From positions 1-64,000 of the forward strand of contig JAMZAV010002025.1 of assembly GCA_024449915.1 (NCBI GenBank): 64,000 nucleotides of DNA. Direction: 5' to 3'. A program made the position numbers and the translations under genes. The stretch is from Sweltsa coloradensis (taxonomy: Eukaryota; Arthropoda; Insecta; Plecoptera; Chloroperlidae). Of this stretch, positions 45,447 to 57,189 are shown one piece after another; position 1 is the first letter of the stretch; every line of letters starts with the position of its first letter. The notes under the pieces are model-generated. The model was not told where the DNA came from, did not search any database, and was given only the letters and a program-made list of their open reading frames with translations.

Positions 45447-47985
45447 ATGAATCAAAAAGCTCTTTCTACGCCCCCTCGTGCTCTTCTCCCTCTTGACCTG
45501 CGTGTGCTCTACCGTGACCTAGATTTATTAAGTGTCAAAAAGTGCAGATATCTTGAGAAAAACTTTATTTCTCTAGCTAAACACGAGAACCATCTTATTT
45601 TTCTACTTAAATGCCGTGACAGAAACTTTATTCCACATGGTTTTCGACTTTAACTCCCCGTTTCGCGCACGCCCAAAGCAATAAATGCTACTAACAGGGC
45701 CTCGCAGTGTTTACTACTTGAACAAATAAGCTTCCACAGAAAGTGTAAGTACTCCATAGAACAGTGCAACAAAAAAACTTTGTCTGGAGCTTGCGTGCAC
45801 CTTTCCCGACCAATACACCGACTTCATGGTATCTATGAAAATTATTTACAACAAAATTTTCTACGTTTATAAAACACGTCAACAAAGAAAATTCGAGGCC
45901 CTCAGAAGTGAACACAATAGATCGATCTACCAACCCCCGATCGCTGTTAAAAACAACATCTCAGTTTACAACGCTTCTTCTAGGGCCCTCGCCCCCCCCC
46001 TGAACTTCTAGGACTTAGCAAAGGGCTCAACTTTGCTAAAACTTCCAGTCACATTAACAAGCTGGACCTCGTAGCCACAGTCGAGTCTGCCATGCACTCA
46101 ATCCCTCGCGACGCGCGAAACGAATTCCGTGTTGAGATGAAGAAATTCTTGGAAAAGCCCTTTAGAATTCCACACCCTAACCTGACCGCCTCGGAACGCG
46201 CATGCCTGAGAGGCTTACAGGAGGACGAGTCCATTTTCATAGTACAGGCAGACAAAGGTAAGGCGACTGTCGTACTAGACAAAGACAAATACAACTCGAA
46301 GATGGCCGAGATTCTCGACAGCCCAGGCTACAAGAAACTCAAGTCTGACCCTACCAAAGCTACTAAAGCCAAGGTGTACAGGGCCCTGAAATCATGTGAT
46401 CGTTTCCTCACTCAATCTTTTAGAACCTACCTTACTCCACATCACTCCAAGTCACCCCACATATATGGACTACCCAAAGTCCACAAGCCTGGCATTCCGC
46501 TGCGACCTATAGTTAGCTCACGAAACTCTCCGTGTGACAAACTATCAAGTTTTCTTACTCAAAATCCTGTCCCCACTGACAGGCAAGTCTGAACATCATG
46601 TAAACAACTCGGAAGAGTTTATTAAAGAAGTCCGAGACCTGTCACTCTCCCCCTCCGACATGCTGGTAAGCTTTGACGTCGTCAATCTCTTCTCTAGTAT
46701 CCTAGGGAAGATACCCTGCAACTTGTCAAAAGCCTACTTCTATCGGATAGAAGTCTACGGGATCGTACTTGTCTCCCTGTTGACAACAGTGTCACCCTTC
46801 TCTCGGTGTGTATCAACATCTGCTACCTGCAGTTCGGGGATAGTTATTACCTACAGGAGACTGGCCTCGCCATGGGGTCTTGTCTAAGTCCGTTCCTGGC
46901 CTCGGTTTTCATGGAGAACTTAGAGAGACTAGCCATCTCCACCTCCCCTGTCGCTCCACTCATCTGGCGTCGTTACGTTGATGACGTATTTGCCATTCTA
47001 CATGCAAATCAGGTTGATACTATGTTAACCCACATCAACTCTCAGTCCCCACACATCAAGTTCACAGTTGAAACTGAAGCCTGTGGGTCCCTGCCCTTCC
47101 TGGATGTGTTATTATCCAAAGTAACCGCCCCCGACAACACAGTCAAACTCAAGACCACGGTGTACAGAAAACCCACCAACTCGTCTTCTTACATCCGGTT
47201 TGACTCCAATCACCCACTTCACGTGAAAAGGGGTGTGGTCTCGTGTCTGGCAAAGAGGGCTTACACACATTGTTCCAACCATACCGAGTTGCAGACCGAG
47301 AAATCGGTTCTCCTCTCTATCTTTGCAGCCAATGACTACCCTCCTGAGCCTGTTCAAGCTATTCTAGCTAAAGACTCTCGCAAAGAAAACAATCCCGGAA
47401 GTGACACTACTAAGCCCTATAAAACCATAGCTGTTAATTACATTCCCGGATTCTCGGAGAAATTCCGGCGCATAGCTAATAGGTTCAACGTTCGGACAGT
47501 GTTTAAATCCTCCAACACTCTTCGTAAACAACTGTGTAAGACCAAACCCTATAATACCGACCAGCAAGCCCGTAATGTTGTTTACGAAAATCCCGTGCGA
47601 TTGTGACAGGACTTACATTGGTGAAACCAAACGCCCCCTCAACGTTCGTTTGACAGAGCACCAACGCAACGTAACCTCCAATGCACAGAATTCCCTTATC
47701 GCAAACCACGTGGAGGAAACTTCACACATGATCATGTGGAACAACACATCGGCCCTTCTATCAGAAGAAGACGTCTTCAAGAGGAAAATAAAGGAGGCTG
47801 CTGTGATGGCATGCAGCCACACCCCCCCTGTCAGCCAGCCGTCGTTTGATTTCCACCCCATGTGGATCCCGATAATTCGACCAGACGTCAACAGAGCGCG
47901 CAGCCACCCCCTCCCTGTCAACATTAAACCTGCCCGCCAGCCCGAAGAGAGAAGAGCGCACGGACGTCAGTTAGCCTCTGCTTGA
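45447..47985 (+). pseudogene. Penelope-like retroelement, RT plus GIY-YIG endonuclease
   Basis: The N-terminal piece at 45447-45653 holds CRYLEKNFISLAKHENHLIF. The RT fingers at 46092-46592 hold IVQADKGKATVVLDKDKY and HIYGLPKVHKPGIPLRPIVS. The palm after a frame change holds LVSFDVVNLFSS, GLAMGSCLSPFLASVFME and RRYVDDVFAILH. The thumb region (LPFLDVLLSK, YRKPTNSSSYIRFDSNHP) follows. The last frame (47575-47985) has CDCDRTYIGETKRPLNVR, the GIY-YIG nuclease with its Arg. Breaks lie near 45650-46090, 46560, 46800 and 47600, so it is dead but young enough to read throughout. Confidence 0.9.
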
Positions 47986-48724
47986 GGAAGAGTAAGGAAG
48001 TGTTACTCGAAAATTCGCAATTTTTTTTTTTTTATGTAAGTGACCTTGGTTAAAAGATATTTCTCTTTCATATACAAAGGCGTCATTACTTTTACAGCGC
48101 ATTCATTCTACCCCCACCACTACCAAGCATTTGCATTCTTTCGTTGGAGCAAGTATAGGAGGGTCATTTTTGACACTTTGTGACAGTTTTCGAGCAAAAT
48201 ACAATTTCTCATCGGATTTGTCGTCTTAAAACGTTTTATAACAAATTTAGCCACCATGATTCTCACGAAAGTGAGGGCATACTCCGCCAGAGCCCAAAAT
48301 CCAATATGGCGGTCATTTGTCATGTCTGAAGCTATCTTTTCAATGGTTTAGCCTAATGTATCGCATAGTATATGGTTTTTAAGGTTTTGAGGGTCGAAGA
48401 ATTCGTTTCTGAAGTCAGTTTGGTGATTAAACCCTTTTTTGAAGCTTCGAAACCAAGATGGGTCGTCGATTTGCAGCCTGAAATACTCGCCAGTTTCTCG
48501 ATATCGTAGTAGAACTTTCATATAAGACTCGAATGAAATCTTTGTTCATATAATTTTGAATTGACAGTAGAGCTTACAGATAGTGCTCATAACTCTACTA
48601 AATAGTCAAAACTTCAGTAATAATATAAAAAAATGTGCTCTTTTTATAGACAATTTAACGACTTTACGTATTAAGTAACACATCATAAATTACATGAACA
48701 TAGTTAAATTATCTACTTTATTAA
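47986..48724. other. No resolvable feature
   Basis: End of the Penelope 3' repeat (to about 48045) and then AT-rich sequence without a recognised gene or repeat. Confidence 0.4.
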
Positions 48725-49575
48725 TGATTGATTGATTGATTGATTGACGTCTTTATTAAGGCGGGATTAAGGCTAGTGAAGCCTTATCTTCCATCCAACC
48801 TGATTTTAGTGATACATACAAAAATAATTAAATTTAATTGTTACAGCTTATCCTAGATATAAAAGTTAACAAAGAATATTTCATATGAATGATGAAATGA
48901 AACTAGATTAACAAAATACATGTATATAAGGTTATTTACATAATAATGAACTTATATTACTGTTATAGAACTTAGTTGTGTATGTGCGTTGTTAGCACAA
49001 AACAATTTTTTTAAGAAAATATAAGTCCGCGTGTAATTCTACTTAAAATATTTATATTATTAAAATACACAATCATTCACACATCTCATTCATTCCTAAG
49101 AGTGTACTGCAACCAAAGATTAGGTGCAACGTCATTACTGTAGAAGAGAGATAAATTCATATTACTACTAAATACTACTGATTATCAAAATAAATAAATA
49201 AATAAAACAACACAATGTAATGTACGTTACATTATATTAGAAGATGCATTACATAGTTAATATTATGAGAAATAAGATTAGAGGTTGGTTAATTTAAGTA
49301 TAAGTAAATCAGGCATCGGAGAGGCTTTGCAGAAGATATAACTTGTTAGTTTCGTTCTTGAAAACATTATAATTTGTTATATTATCATCCCTTATAGCAG
49401 TAGGGAGAGCATTCCAGGTTCGAATGGCGTTTATTACGAAGGATTTGTCGACTAAATTTGTTCTGTGTATCGGAAAAGCAAGTTGGGTGCCAGACCTCGA
49501 CCTTGTGCCGAAAGTATGAGATGAGTATGTATGTATGAGTATGAGTATGAGAGAGAGAGAGAGAGAGAGATACAT
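48725..49575 (-). pseudogene. 5'-truncated non-LTR retrotransposon with (TCAA)n tail
   Basis: The (ATTG)5 block at 48725-48747 is the 3' tail on the minus strand. The C-terminal RT tail at 49575-49309 reads GTRSRSGTQLAFPIHRTNL, VDKSFVINAIRTWNALPTAI. It stops at a (GA)n microsatellite at 49546-49570. Same tail type as the element ending at 35037. Confidence 0.8.
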
Positions 49576-49895
49576 TAAATTACGCGCCCCAATAGTCCAC
49601 AGGGTATCAACAAATTAAGACAACGCAAACAGACGTACTAATATCGTTTAGGCAGTACGTTACCCAAACAGTGGGAACTTTAGGCAGTACGAGACAGCCA
49701 CTTCCACCTAGCCCTTTTAGGCTTTACAAGACAAAAATTTTAGGCAGTACTAGAACTTTAAAGTTATAGCTCAAACAGGTATAAAAACCTTTTTTAAGCA
49801 GTACGCGATTAGCCGTTATGAGAATACACCTCCTGCAAACAGTTTCAGGGACAGTTGGCCCGACTCATTACGATCACCATGAAGCGCTTGATGGT

Positions 49896-50267
49896 GGGTT
49901 CACAAGCCGACGTAGCGACTTACGTCACGTCGCGATCGCCGATGTTGGCCACTAGGTGTTCACATGCGATGAGCGACGTTCGGATTTTAGAATTACGATT
50001 ATTTCGTATTTAGACGTTTCCAAGTGTACACAAGTACACAGAACAACAACAGACTCCCTAGAATGCAGTCAACAAGTAGCTCCATTCTTTTATTTTCGTA
50101 GATATTTACATCATTTTAGGCTTGTATGCTGAACTTCCGGAGTGGAAAATAGGAATCGGTTCAATTTATTACTAAGTACGTCGGAAGGGGAGGGGCACGT
50201 CGTGACGTCCCGTCACCTGATTGGCCGATAGCTTACTTCCGTCGTCGTTACGTCGGCTTGTGAACCC
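49896..50267. mobile_element. 372-bp MITE with GGGTTCACAAGCCGACGTA ends
   Basis: Terminal inverted repeats of ~20-24 bp: GGGTTCACAAGCCGACGTA at the left and the same inverted at the right, both continuing (A/G)CGAC. No ORF. Its right two-thirds are repeated in the two following ~813-bp units, where family-B elements interrupt it. Confidence 0.75.
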
Positions 50268-50354
50268 AGAATGAATGTGGTGGACGCGGTGAACCAATCG
50301 CAGACTTGCACTCCGTCGCCCACCGCCAAGCTCTGATAGAATAGAATAGAATAA

Positions 50355-50782
50355 TTGGATGAGCGTAGCGAGCGAAGCGAAAATTTCAATTTCACTGACC
50401 CCTCAAAAGATTTAGCTCCAATGATTTTTTTTTTTTTTTTTTTGTCTGTTCGCACGATTCCGGGCAAACGGCATAAGCGATCTTGATGAAATTATGAGGG
50501 GACCTTCGAAATCTCTGAACTTAGACCTGCCACGTTTTTGGGTACAATCGAAGAAATATTTTTCATGAATATCGTACTTTTACGATTTTTTTCGATTTTT
50601 AGTGCGAAATTTTCGTGACATTTTCCCCAATTCTGACCAAACGGGTGGGGCTAGAACGTTCATATTTCACATGGACATTAAGGTTATGGTGATATAGTAC
50701 CTTTTGAAAGAAAAAGTTGAAAAAGTTAGCCAGAATCCATAACAAAATAACAATAAAGGTTTTAAAATGAGTTTTTTGCGAA
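50355..50782 (+). mobile_element. Helentron-like family B, 3'-truncated (unit 1)
   Basis: It starts TTGGATGAGCGTAGCGAGCG, has the T tract and core box, and breaks off after GAGTTTTTTGCG at the junction to the next tandem unit. Confidence 0.8.
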
Positions 50783-50980
50783 GAGCGACGTTCGGATTTT
50801 AGAATTACGATTATTTCGTATTTAGACGTTTCCAAGTGTACACAAGTACACAGAACAACAACAGACTCCCTAGAATGCAGTCAAAAAGTAGCGCCATTCT
50901 TTAATTTTCGTAGATATTTACATCATTTTAGGCTTGTATGCTGAACTTCCGGCGTGGAAAATAGGAATCGGTTCAATTTA

Positions 50981-51928
50981 TTGGATGAGCGAAGCGAAGA
51001 CTTCAATTTCACTGACCCCCCAAAAAATTTAGCTCGGTTGTTTTTTTGTTTGTTTTTTTTGTTTTTTGTTTGTTTTTTTGTCTGTTTGTTCGCACGATTC
51101 CGGGCAAACGGCATATGCGATCTTGATGAAAATTGAAGGGGACCTTCGAAATCTCTGAACTTAGACGTGCCACGTTTTTGGGTACAATCGAAGAAATATT
51201 TCTCATGAATATCGCACTTTTACGATTTTTTTCGATTTTTAGTGCGATATTTTCGAGACATTTGGGCCGATTCTGACCAAACGGGTGAGGCTTCAACGTT
51301 CATATTTCACATGGACATTAAGGAAATGGTGATGTATTGCTTTCTGAAAGAAAAAGTTGGAAAAGTTAGTCAGAATCTATAGAAATAAAGCTTTTAAATA
51401 TAAGTTTTTTTTACTTTTAGTGCGATATTTTCGTGCCATTTGGGCCGATTCTGACCAAACGGGTGAGGCTTCAACGTTCATATTTCACATGGACATTAAG
51501 GAAATGGTGATGTATTGCTTTCTGAAAGAAAAAGTTGGAAAAGTTAGTCAGAATCTATAGAAATAAAGCTTTTAATATAAGTTTTTTGACTTTTAGTGCG
51601 ATATTTTCGTGCCATTTGGGCCAATTCTGACCAAACGGGTGGGCCTTCAACGTTCATATTATACATGGACATTAAGGTTATGGTGATGTGGTACCTTTCG
51701 AAAGAAAAAGTTGAAAAAGTTAGCCAGAATCCATAGAAGTAAAGCTTTTAATATAAGTTTTTACGGTAAATAATACTTATTGACAGGTAACAAAAGAAAT
51801 GTGACAACAATCACTTACAATGCGTAGGTAGCAAAACAAAGCACTTGCAAAAGTAAAGATATCCCACGCAAACTAAAAACTTTAAAAAGCTCATCCATCA
51901 ACGCGGCGGGACTTTAGCGTTTTCCTAG
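50981..51928 (+). mobile_element. Helentron-like family B, intact, inside the MITE of unit 2
   Basis: It starts TTGGATGAGCGAAGCGAAG and ends TTTAGCGTTTTCCTAG|TT. GCTCATCCATCAACGCGG lies just inside the 3' end. Three copies of the ~177-bp internal unit start near 51241, 51419 and 51595. The flanks GTTCAATTTA and TTACTAAGTACG join to give exactly the uninterrupted sequence of unit 1 at 50159-50180. Confidence 0.9.
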
Positions 51929-52116
51929 TTACTAAGTACGTCGGAAGGGGAGGGGCACGTCGTGACGTCTCGTCACCTGATTGGCCGATAGCTTACTTCC
52001 GTCGTCGTTACGTCGGCTTGTGAATCATGAATGTGAATGTGGTGGTCGCAGTAAACCAATCGCAGGCTTGCACTCCGTCGCCCACCGCCAAGCTCTGATA
52101 GAATAGAATAGAATAA

Positions 52117-52544
52117 TTGGATGAGCGTAGCGAGCGAAGCGAAAACTTCAATTTAACTGACCCCTCAAAAAATTTAGCTCCAATGTTTTTTTTTTGTTTT
52201 TTTTTGTTTGTTTGTTTTTCTGTCTGTTTGTTCGCACGATTCCGGGCAAACGGCATATGCGATCTTGATGAAATTTTAAGGGGACCTTCGAAATCTCTTA
52301 ACTTAGACCTGCCACGTTTTTGGGTACAATCGAAGAAAAATTTCTCATGAATATCGTACTTTTACGATTTTTTTCGATTTTTAGTGCGTAATTTTCGTGA
52401 CATTTTTCCCGATTCTGACCAAACGGGTGGGGCTAGAACGTTCATATTTCACATGGATATTAAGGTTACCTTTTGAAAGAAAAAAGTTGAAAAAGTTAGC
52501 CAGAATCCATAAAAATAAAGGTTTTAAAATGAGTTTTTTGCGAA
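52117..52544 (+). mobile_element. Helentron-like family B, 3'-truncated (unit 2)
   Basis: Same start and same truncation point as the unit 1 copy, as expected from tandem duplication. Confidence 0.8.
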
Positions 52545-52676
52545 GAGCGACTTTCGGATTTTAGAATTACGATTTTTTCGTATTTAGACGTTTCCAAGTG
52601 TACACACGTACACAGAACAACAGACTCCCCAGAATGCAGTCAAAAAGTAGCTCTATTCTTTAATTTTGGTAGATAT

Positions 52677-53250
52677 TTGGATGAGCGAAGCGAAGACTTC
52701 AATTTCACTGACCCCTCAAAAAATTTAGCTCCAATGTTTTTTTTTTTTGTCTGTTCGCACGATTCCGGGCAAACGGCATATGCGATCTTGATGAAAATTG
52801 AAGGGGACTTTCGAAATCTCTGACCTTAGACCTGCACGTTTTTGGGCAAAAAAAGAAGAAACAAGATGAATTATTTCTCATGAATATCGTTCTTTTACGA
52901 TTTTTTTTAAAAAATTTAATGCGATATTTTCGTGATATTTGGTCCGCGGCCGGGCAAACGGCTACTCCGATCTTGATGAAACTTTAGGGGAACGTTTGAA
53001 ATCACTAAAGTTAGATATGATATGATTCTGGAGGCAATCGAATAAATATTTCTAATGAATATCGTACAACTTGCGTGCAGCTTCGATATGACCTCGCCGC
53101 CCCCGCACCTTTTGACTGCTACATGCACGCACACAGCAGTGAGCCTCGCCTTGCTGTCAGTCTGTTGCAGCTTAAAAGTGGTCCTACGCAAACTAAATAC
53201 TTACATAAAAGCTCATCCATCGACGCAGCGGGACCTTAGCGTTTTCCTAT
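52677..53250 (+). mobile_element. Helentron-like family B (variant B3), inside the MITE of unit 3
   Basis: It starts TTGGATGAGCGAAGCGAAG and ends TTAGCGTTTTCCTAT, the last CTAG changed to CTAT. The flanks GATAT and TTACATCATTTT restore the unit 1 sequence at about 50101-50115. The 3' half carries GCTACATGCACGCACACAGC and is shared with 53918-54504. Confidence 0.85.
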
Positions 53251-53499
53251 TTACATCATTTTAGGCTTGTATGCTGAACTTCCGGAGTGGAAAATAGGAA
53301 TCGGTTCAATTTATTACTAAGTACGTCGGAAGGGGAGGGGCACGTCGTGACGTCCCGTCACCTGATTGGCCGATAGCTTACTTCCGTCGTCGTTACGTCG
53401 GCTTGTGAACCCAGAATGAATGTGGTGGACGCGGTGAACCAATCGCAGACTTGCACTCCGTCGCCCACCGCCAAGCTCTGATAGAATAGAATAGAATAA

Positions 53500-54674
53500 T
53501 AGGATGAGCGTAGCGAGCGAAGCGAAAACTTCAATTTAACTGACCCCTCAAAAATTTAGCTCCAATGTTTTTTTTTGTTTGTTTGTTTGTTTTTCTGTCT
53601 GTTTGTTCGCACGATTCCGGGCAAACGGCATATGCGATCTTGATGAAATTTTAAGGGGACCTTCGAAATCTCTGAACTTAGACCTGCCACGTTTTTGGGT
53701 ACAATCGAAGAAAAATTTCTCATGAATATCGTACTTTTACGATTTTTTTCGATTTTTAGTGCGAAATTTTTGTGACATTTTCCCCGATTCTGACCATACG
53801 GGTGGGGCTAGAACGTTCATATTTCACATGGACAATAAAGTAATGGTGATATAGTGACTTTTGAAAGAAAAAAATGAAAAAGTTAGCCAGAATCCATCGT
53901 AATAAAAGGTTTTAATACTAGGAAAACGCTTAAGTCCCGCCGCGTTGATGGAAGAGCTTTTATGTAAGTATTTAGTTTGCGTAGGACCATTTTTAAGCTG
54001 CAACAGACTGACAGCAAGGCGAGGCTCACTGCTGTGTGCGTGCATGTAGCAGTCAAAAGGTGTGGGGGCGACGAGGTCATATCGAAGCTGCACGCAAGTT
54101 GTACGATATTCATTATAAATATTTATTCGATTGCCTCCAGAATCATATCATATCTAACTTTAGTGATTTCAAACGTTCCCCTAAAGTTTCATCAAGATCG
54201 GAGTAGCCGTTTGCCCGGCCGCGGACCAAATATCAAGAAAATATCGCATTACAAATTGAAAAAAATCGTAAAAGTACGATATTCATGATAAATAATTCTT
54301 CGAATGTACCCAAAAACGTGGCAGGTCTAAGTTCAGAGATTTCGAAGGTCCCCTCCAATTTTCTTCAAGATTGCATATGCCGTTTGCCCGGAATCGTGCG
54401 AACAAACAGACAAAAAACAAACAAACAAACAAACAAACAAAAAACATTGGAGCTAAATTTTTTGAGGGGTCAGTGAAATTGAAGTCTTCGCTTCGCTCAT
54501 CCAATAAGTTTTTTGAGGTATATAATGACAATTAACAAGTAACAATATAAACTTGACAACAATCACCTACGATGCGTTCAAAAAGCACTTGCAAAGAGAA
54601 AGTGGTCTCACGCAAACTAAAATCTTACAAAAACGCTCATCCATCAACGCGGCGGGACTTTAGCGTTTTCTTAG
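53500..54674 (+). mobile_element. Helentron-like family B, full-length host copy (unit 3)
   Basis: It starts TAGGATGAGCGTAGCGAGCG and ends TTTAGCGTTTTCTTAG|T, with GCTCATCCATCAACGCGG subterminal. It is interrupted by an inverted B3 copy at 53918-54504. Confidence 0.8.
53918..54504 (-). mobile_element. Helentron-like family B (variant B3), nested inverted copy
   Basis: On the minus strand it starts TTGGATGAGCGAAGCGAAG and ends TTAAGCGTTTTCCTAG|T. It is a near copy of 52677-53250 in opposite orientation, inserted in the 3' half of another family-B element. Confidence 0.85.
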
Positions 54675-55210
54675 TGTTATACAGCTCGACGTGCACACTG
54701 CACATTGTGCCCGGACTTGGTTGGACTAGACCAGATGTGTCGGGTCCCACCAACTAGGTCCTCTTCCTCCATTCTACCTCTTTGGGTTGGGTTGGGTTGG
54801 GTTGGGTCCCACTAGCCGCACCACTGGTATTAGAAGCTGCTAAAAGTGCGCACCGGTGTCAATATTCGTCTACCGCTGGGCGGGTGCTCGCTGATTCCTC
54901 CGGCTACGGACTGTTCTTAGTTCTTGCTAGCCAGACTCAAGCAGTCCGAATATCCTAGTCTTCCTCGCTGTCTTCTATGACGGGCATTTCAACAAGTTCT
55001 CTCCGTACATTTCTGTCCTCCCAGAGTATTATTTATTAATGTTATTTACTGACAACAGTTCGGGTATCCAGGGCCACAAGTGAACAACCGATTCTCAAAA
55101 TCTTATTTTGCACTAGATGTGCAGGCTTCATTTTTGTCAAAAAACAACAAAATGGCCGATAGTGTGGTTATGTACCGCCCTACTCCCCCTCCCCCCAAAA
55201 AAATCTGTAA
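54675..55210. other. Spacer with a short (TTGGG)5 run
   Basis: TTGGG is repeated five times at 54782-54806. No gene is seen. CCCCCTCCCCCC low complexity lies near 55185. Confidence 0.5.
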
Positions 55211-55831
55211 TTGGATGAGCGTAGTGAATGAAGCGAGCGAATCGAAGATTCCATTTCACTACACTGGAGAAAAAAATCCGGAATGTTTTTCTTTTTTTTC
55301 TCATTGTATTTTTGTGTGTTTGTTAACACGATTCCGGCTAAAACGATACTCCAATTACGATGAAATTTTCTAGAAACCTTCGAAATCTTTGAACTTAGAA
55401 CTGCCACGTTTTTGAGCGCAATTGAATAATTATTTCTCATGAAAATCGCAATTTTACGTTTTTTTCGATATTATCGACTTATAAAACCTATATGATATTG
55501 CTTAACCTGATTGCAATGATTTTTGCACAGAACCTTAATTTCATGAATTTATATATTCATGTAAAATTTGAACGCAATCGAAAAGTTGTTTCTCATAAAA
55601 ATCGCAATTTTACGATTTTTTCGATTAAAAAAAATCTTTGACTTGTAACACCTACATGCTTTATCTTATTGTAACGATTCCTTCACAGAACCTTAATTTT
55701 ATGAATTATCATATTCTTGTGAAATTTGAGCGCAATCGAAAAATTTGTTATTCCTGAACACATGGCAGCTCAATGCACCAATAACGCTCATCCAACAACG
55801 GGCTTGAAAAAGCGTTTGCGAACCTTCCTAG
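55211..55831 (+). mobile_element. Helentron-like family B (variant B2)
   Basis: It starts TTGGATGAGCGTAGTGAATG and ends GCGAACCTTCCTAG|T, with GCTCATCCAACAACGGGC subterminal. It shares the interior CACTACACTGGAGAAAAAA with the 2249-3021 copy. Confidence 0.8.
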
Positions 55832-57189
55832 TATATAAGGATGGCCATCTTTCATTCAGAAAACTTTTCAGCCATGTTTCTCCGACTTTCCAAGTATCGT
55901 CCAGAGGTTACAATATGCCTTTACTGTGTTCTAATTATATAAAATGTAAAACATAAATTAGAAACCAAGGCTAGTTCCCTATTAGATGCCGTGATATTGT
56001 TGTTAATTAACATACTTAGAATGTTATCCGAGTAATTAAGGCATATGACGTATCTCGTATTTTAAGGAATATTATAATCGCATTATTTCATGCGCATGGC
56101 AGAGTACAAACAAACGTATCTGAGTCGAAGATCGACGTCCGTCTTTTAACGTGTATTTTAAATTTAATACAGTATCTGGCAAGAATCGTTTGGCTGGCTG
56201 CCTCGTTTGTCTATACGTACGTATACCATCTCTATTCTGATTGCACCTTGCTGTTTGGCTATGCTGGGGATACTGCATGACAAGTTCTGATCTATGGTAG
56301 TCTTAACTTATTATTTGAAAACACATTCGTGGACCTTTTTAAATAATAATAAGAACTTCCGCCTACCTTCTTTTACCCCCTTAAAATACTTTTATATTTA
56401 CAGATGAAAGTCAGTACATGCTTCCATGAGGCTTACATTTATTAAATATGACCGGATCACCCATCCGAATGGCCACGAGTCGCCATTATTGGCAAGATAA
56501 GATGGGCTTAGTTGGGATGGGATGGGAACAAGACCAAACATAAAGAGAGAAACATAATTTATTAAGCTGCTGACCGACCACTTTTGGGATGACCACATGG
56601 ATCCAGCATACAAAAATTTTTTGTTTTGTAAATGTTACATAATGGCAGAAATACTACACACTAATAATACTAGAATATTGCTTCGGTTGGTTTCAAAAAT
56701 GAATTATATAACTAATCCTATCTACTTCTTATCCCCCCTCCCGCCCCTCAATAAACCCCCAACAGATCAAGCGTCCCAATTTTGTGATAATAAAACTCAT
56801 GGACTTCAAGTGACCTCTTCCATATTTTTGAAACTAGGCCATTTACGAAAACCAAAAACGTCTTCACAATCTGTGTCATTTTTTTCTCCAATACAATTAA
56901 CAGGTTAAGGCCTACTTTACTTTTAGTGTGTTGTGATTCGAAGTGGCAAGATACAAAGGCGTACTTACTTGCTCGAGTAATAAGCTGTATTGGAATTCTC
57001 TAGATGTTACAAATTGGTTTACATTTGAATTATTATTTAAATTACTATGTAAAAACTAAACCATTTTTAAAAATTGCTGAAGTTGGGACCCCTTTTATGT
57101 CGGGGTCATTATAATCTCCCCACAGACCAAACTCCATTTAAATAATTTCATCTTTAAAATCTTAATCTTAATTAATTAAAATCCAACCA
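55832..57189. other. No resolvable feature
   Basis: AT-rich sequence. No gene, RNA or repeat is recognised with confidence. Confidence 0.4.

Larger units (their letters stand above)
49968..54674. repeat. Three tandem ~813-bp units interrupted by Helentron-like insertions
   Basis: Each unit runs from GAGCGACGTTCGGATTTTAG (starts about 49971, 50783, 52545), through the MITE body, an 89-bp flank (ending GATAGAATAGAATAGAATAA) and the 5' part of a family-B element. Subtracting the insertion in unit 2 gives 814 bp, close to 812 bp for unit 1. Unit 3 keeps the full family-B element. Confidence 0.8.

Noticed and set aside
54782..54806. (TTGGG)5 as a telomere-type repeat
   Set aside because: Only five units and not the arthropod TTAGG type. 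It lies between transposons with no array, so a microsatellite is simpler.
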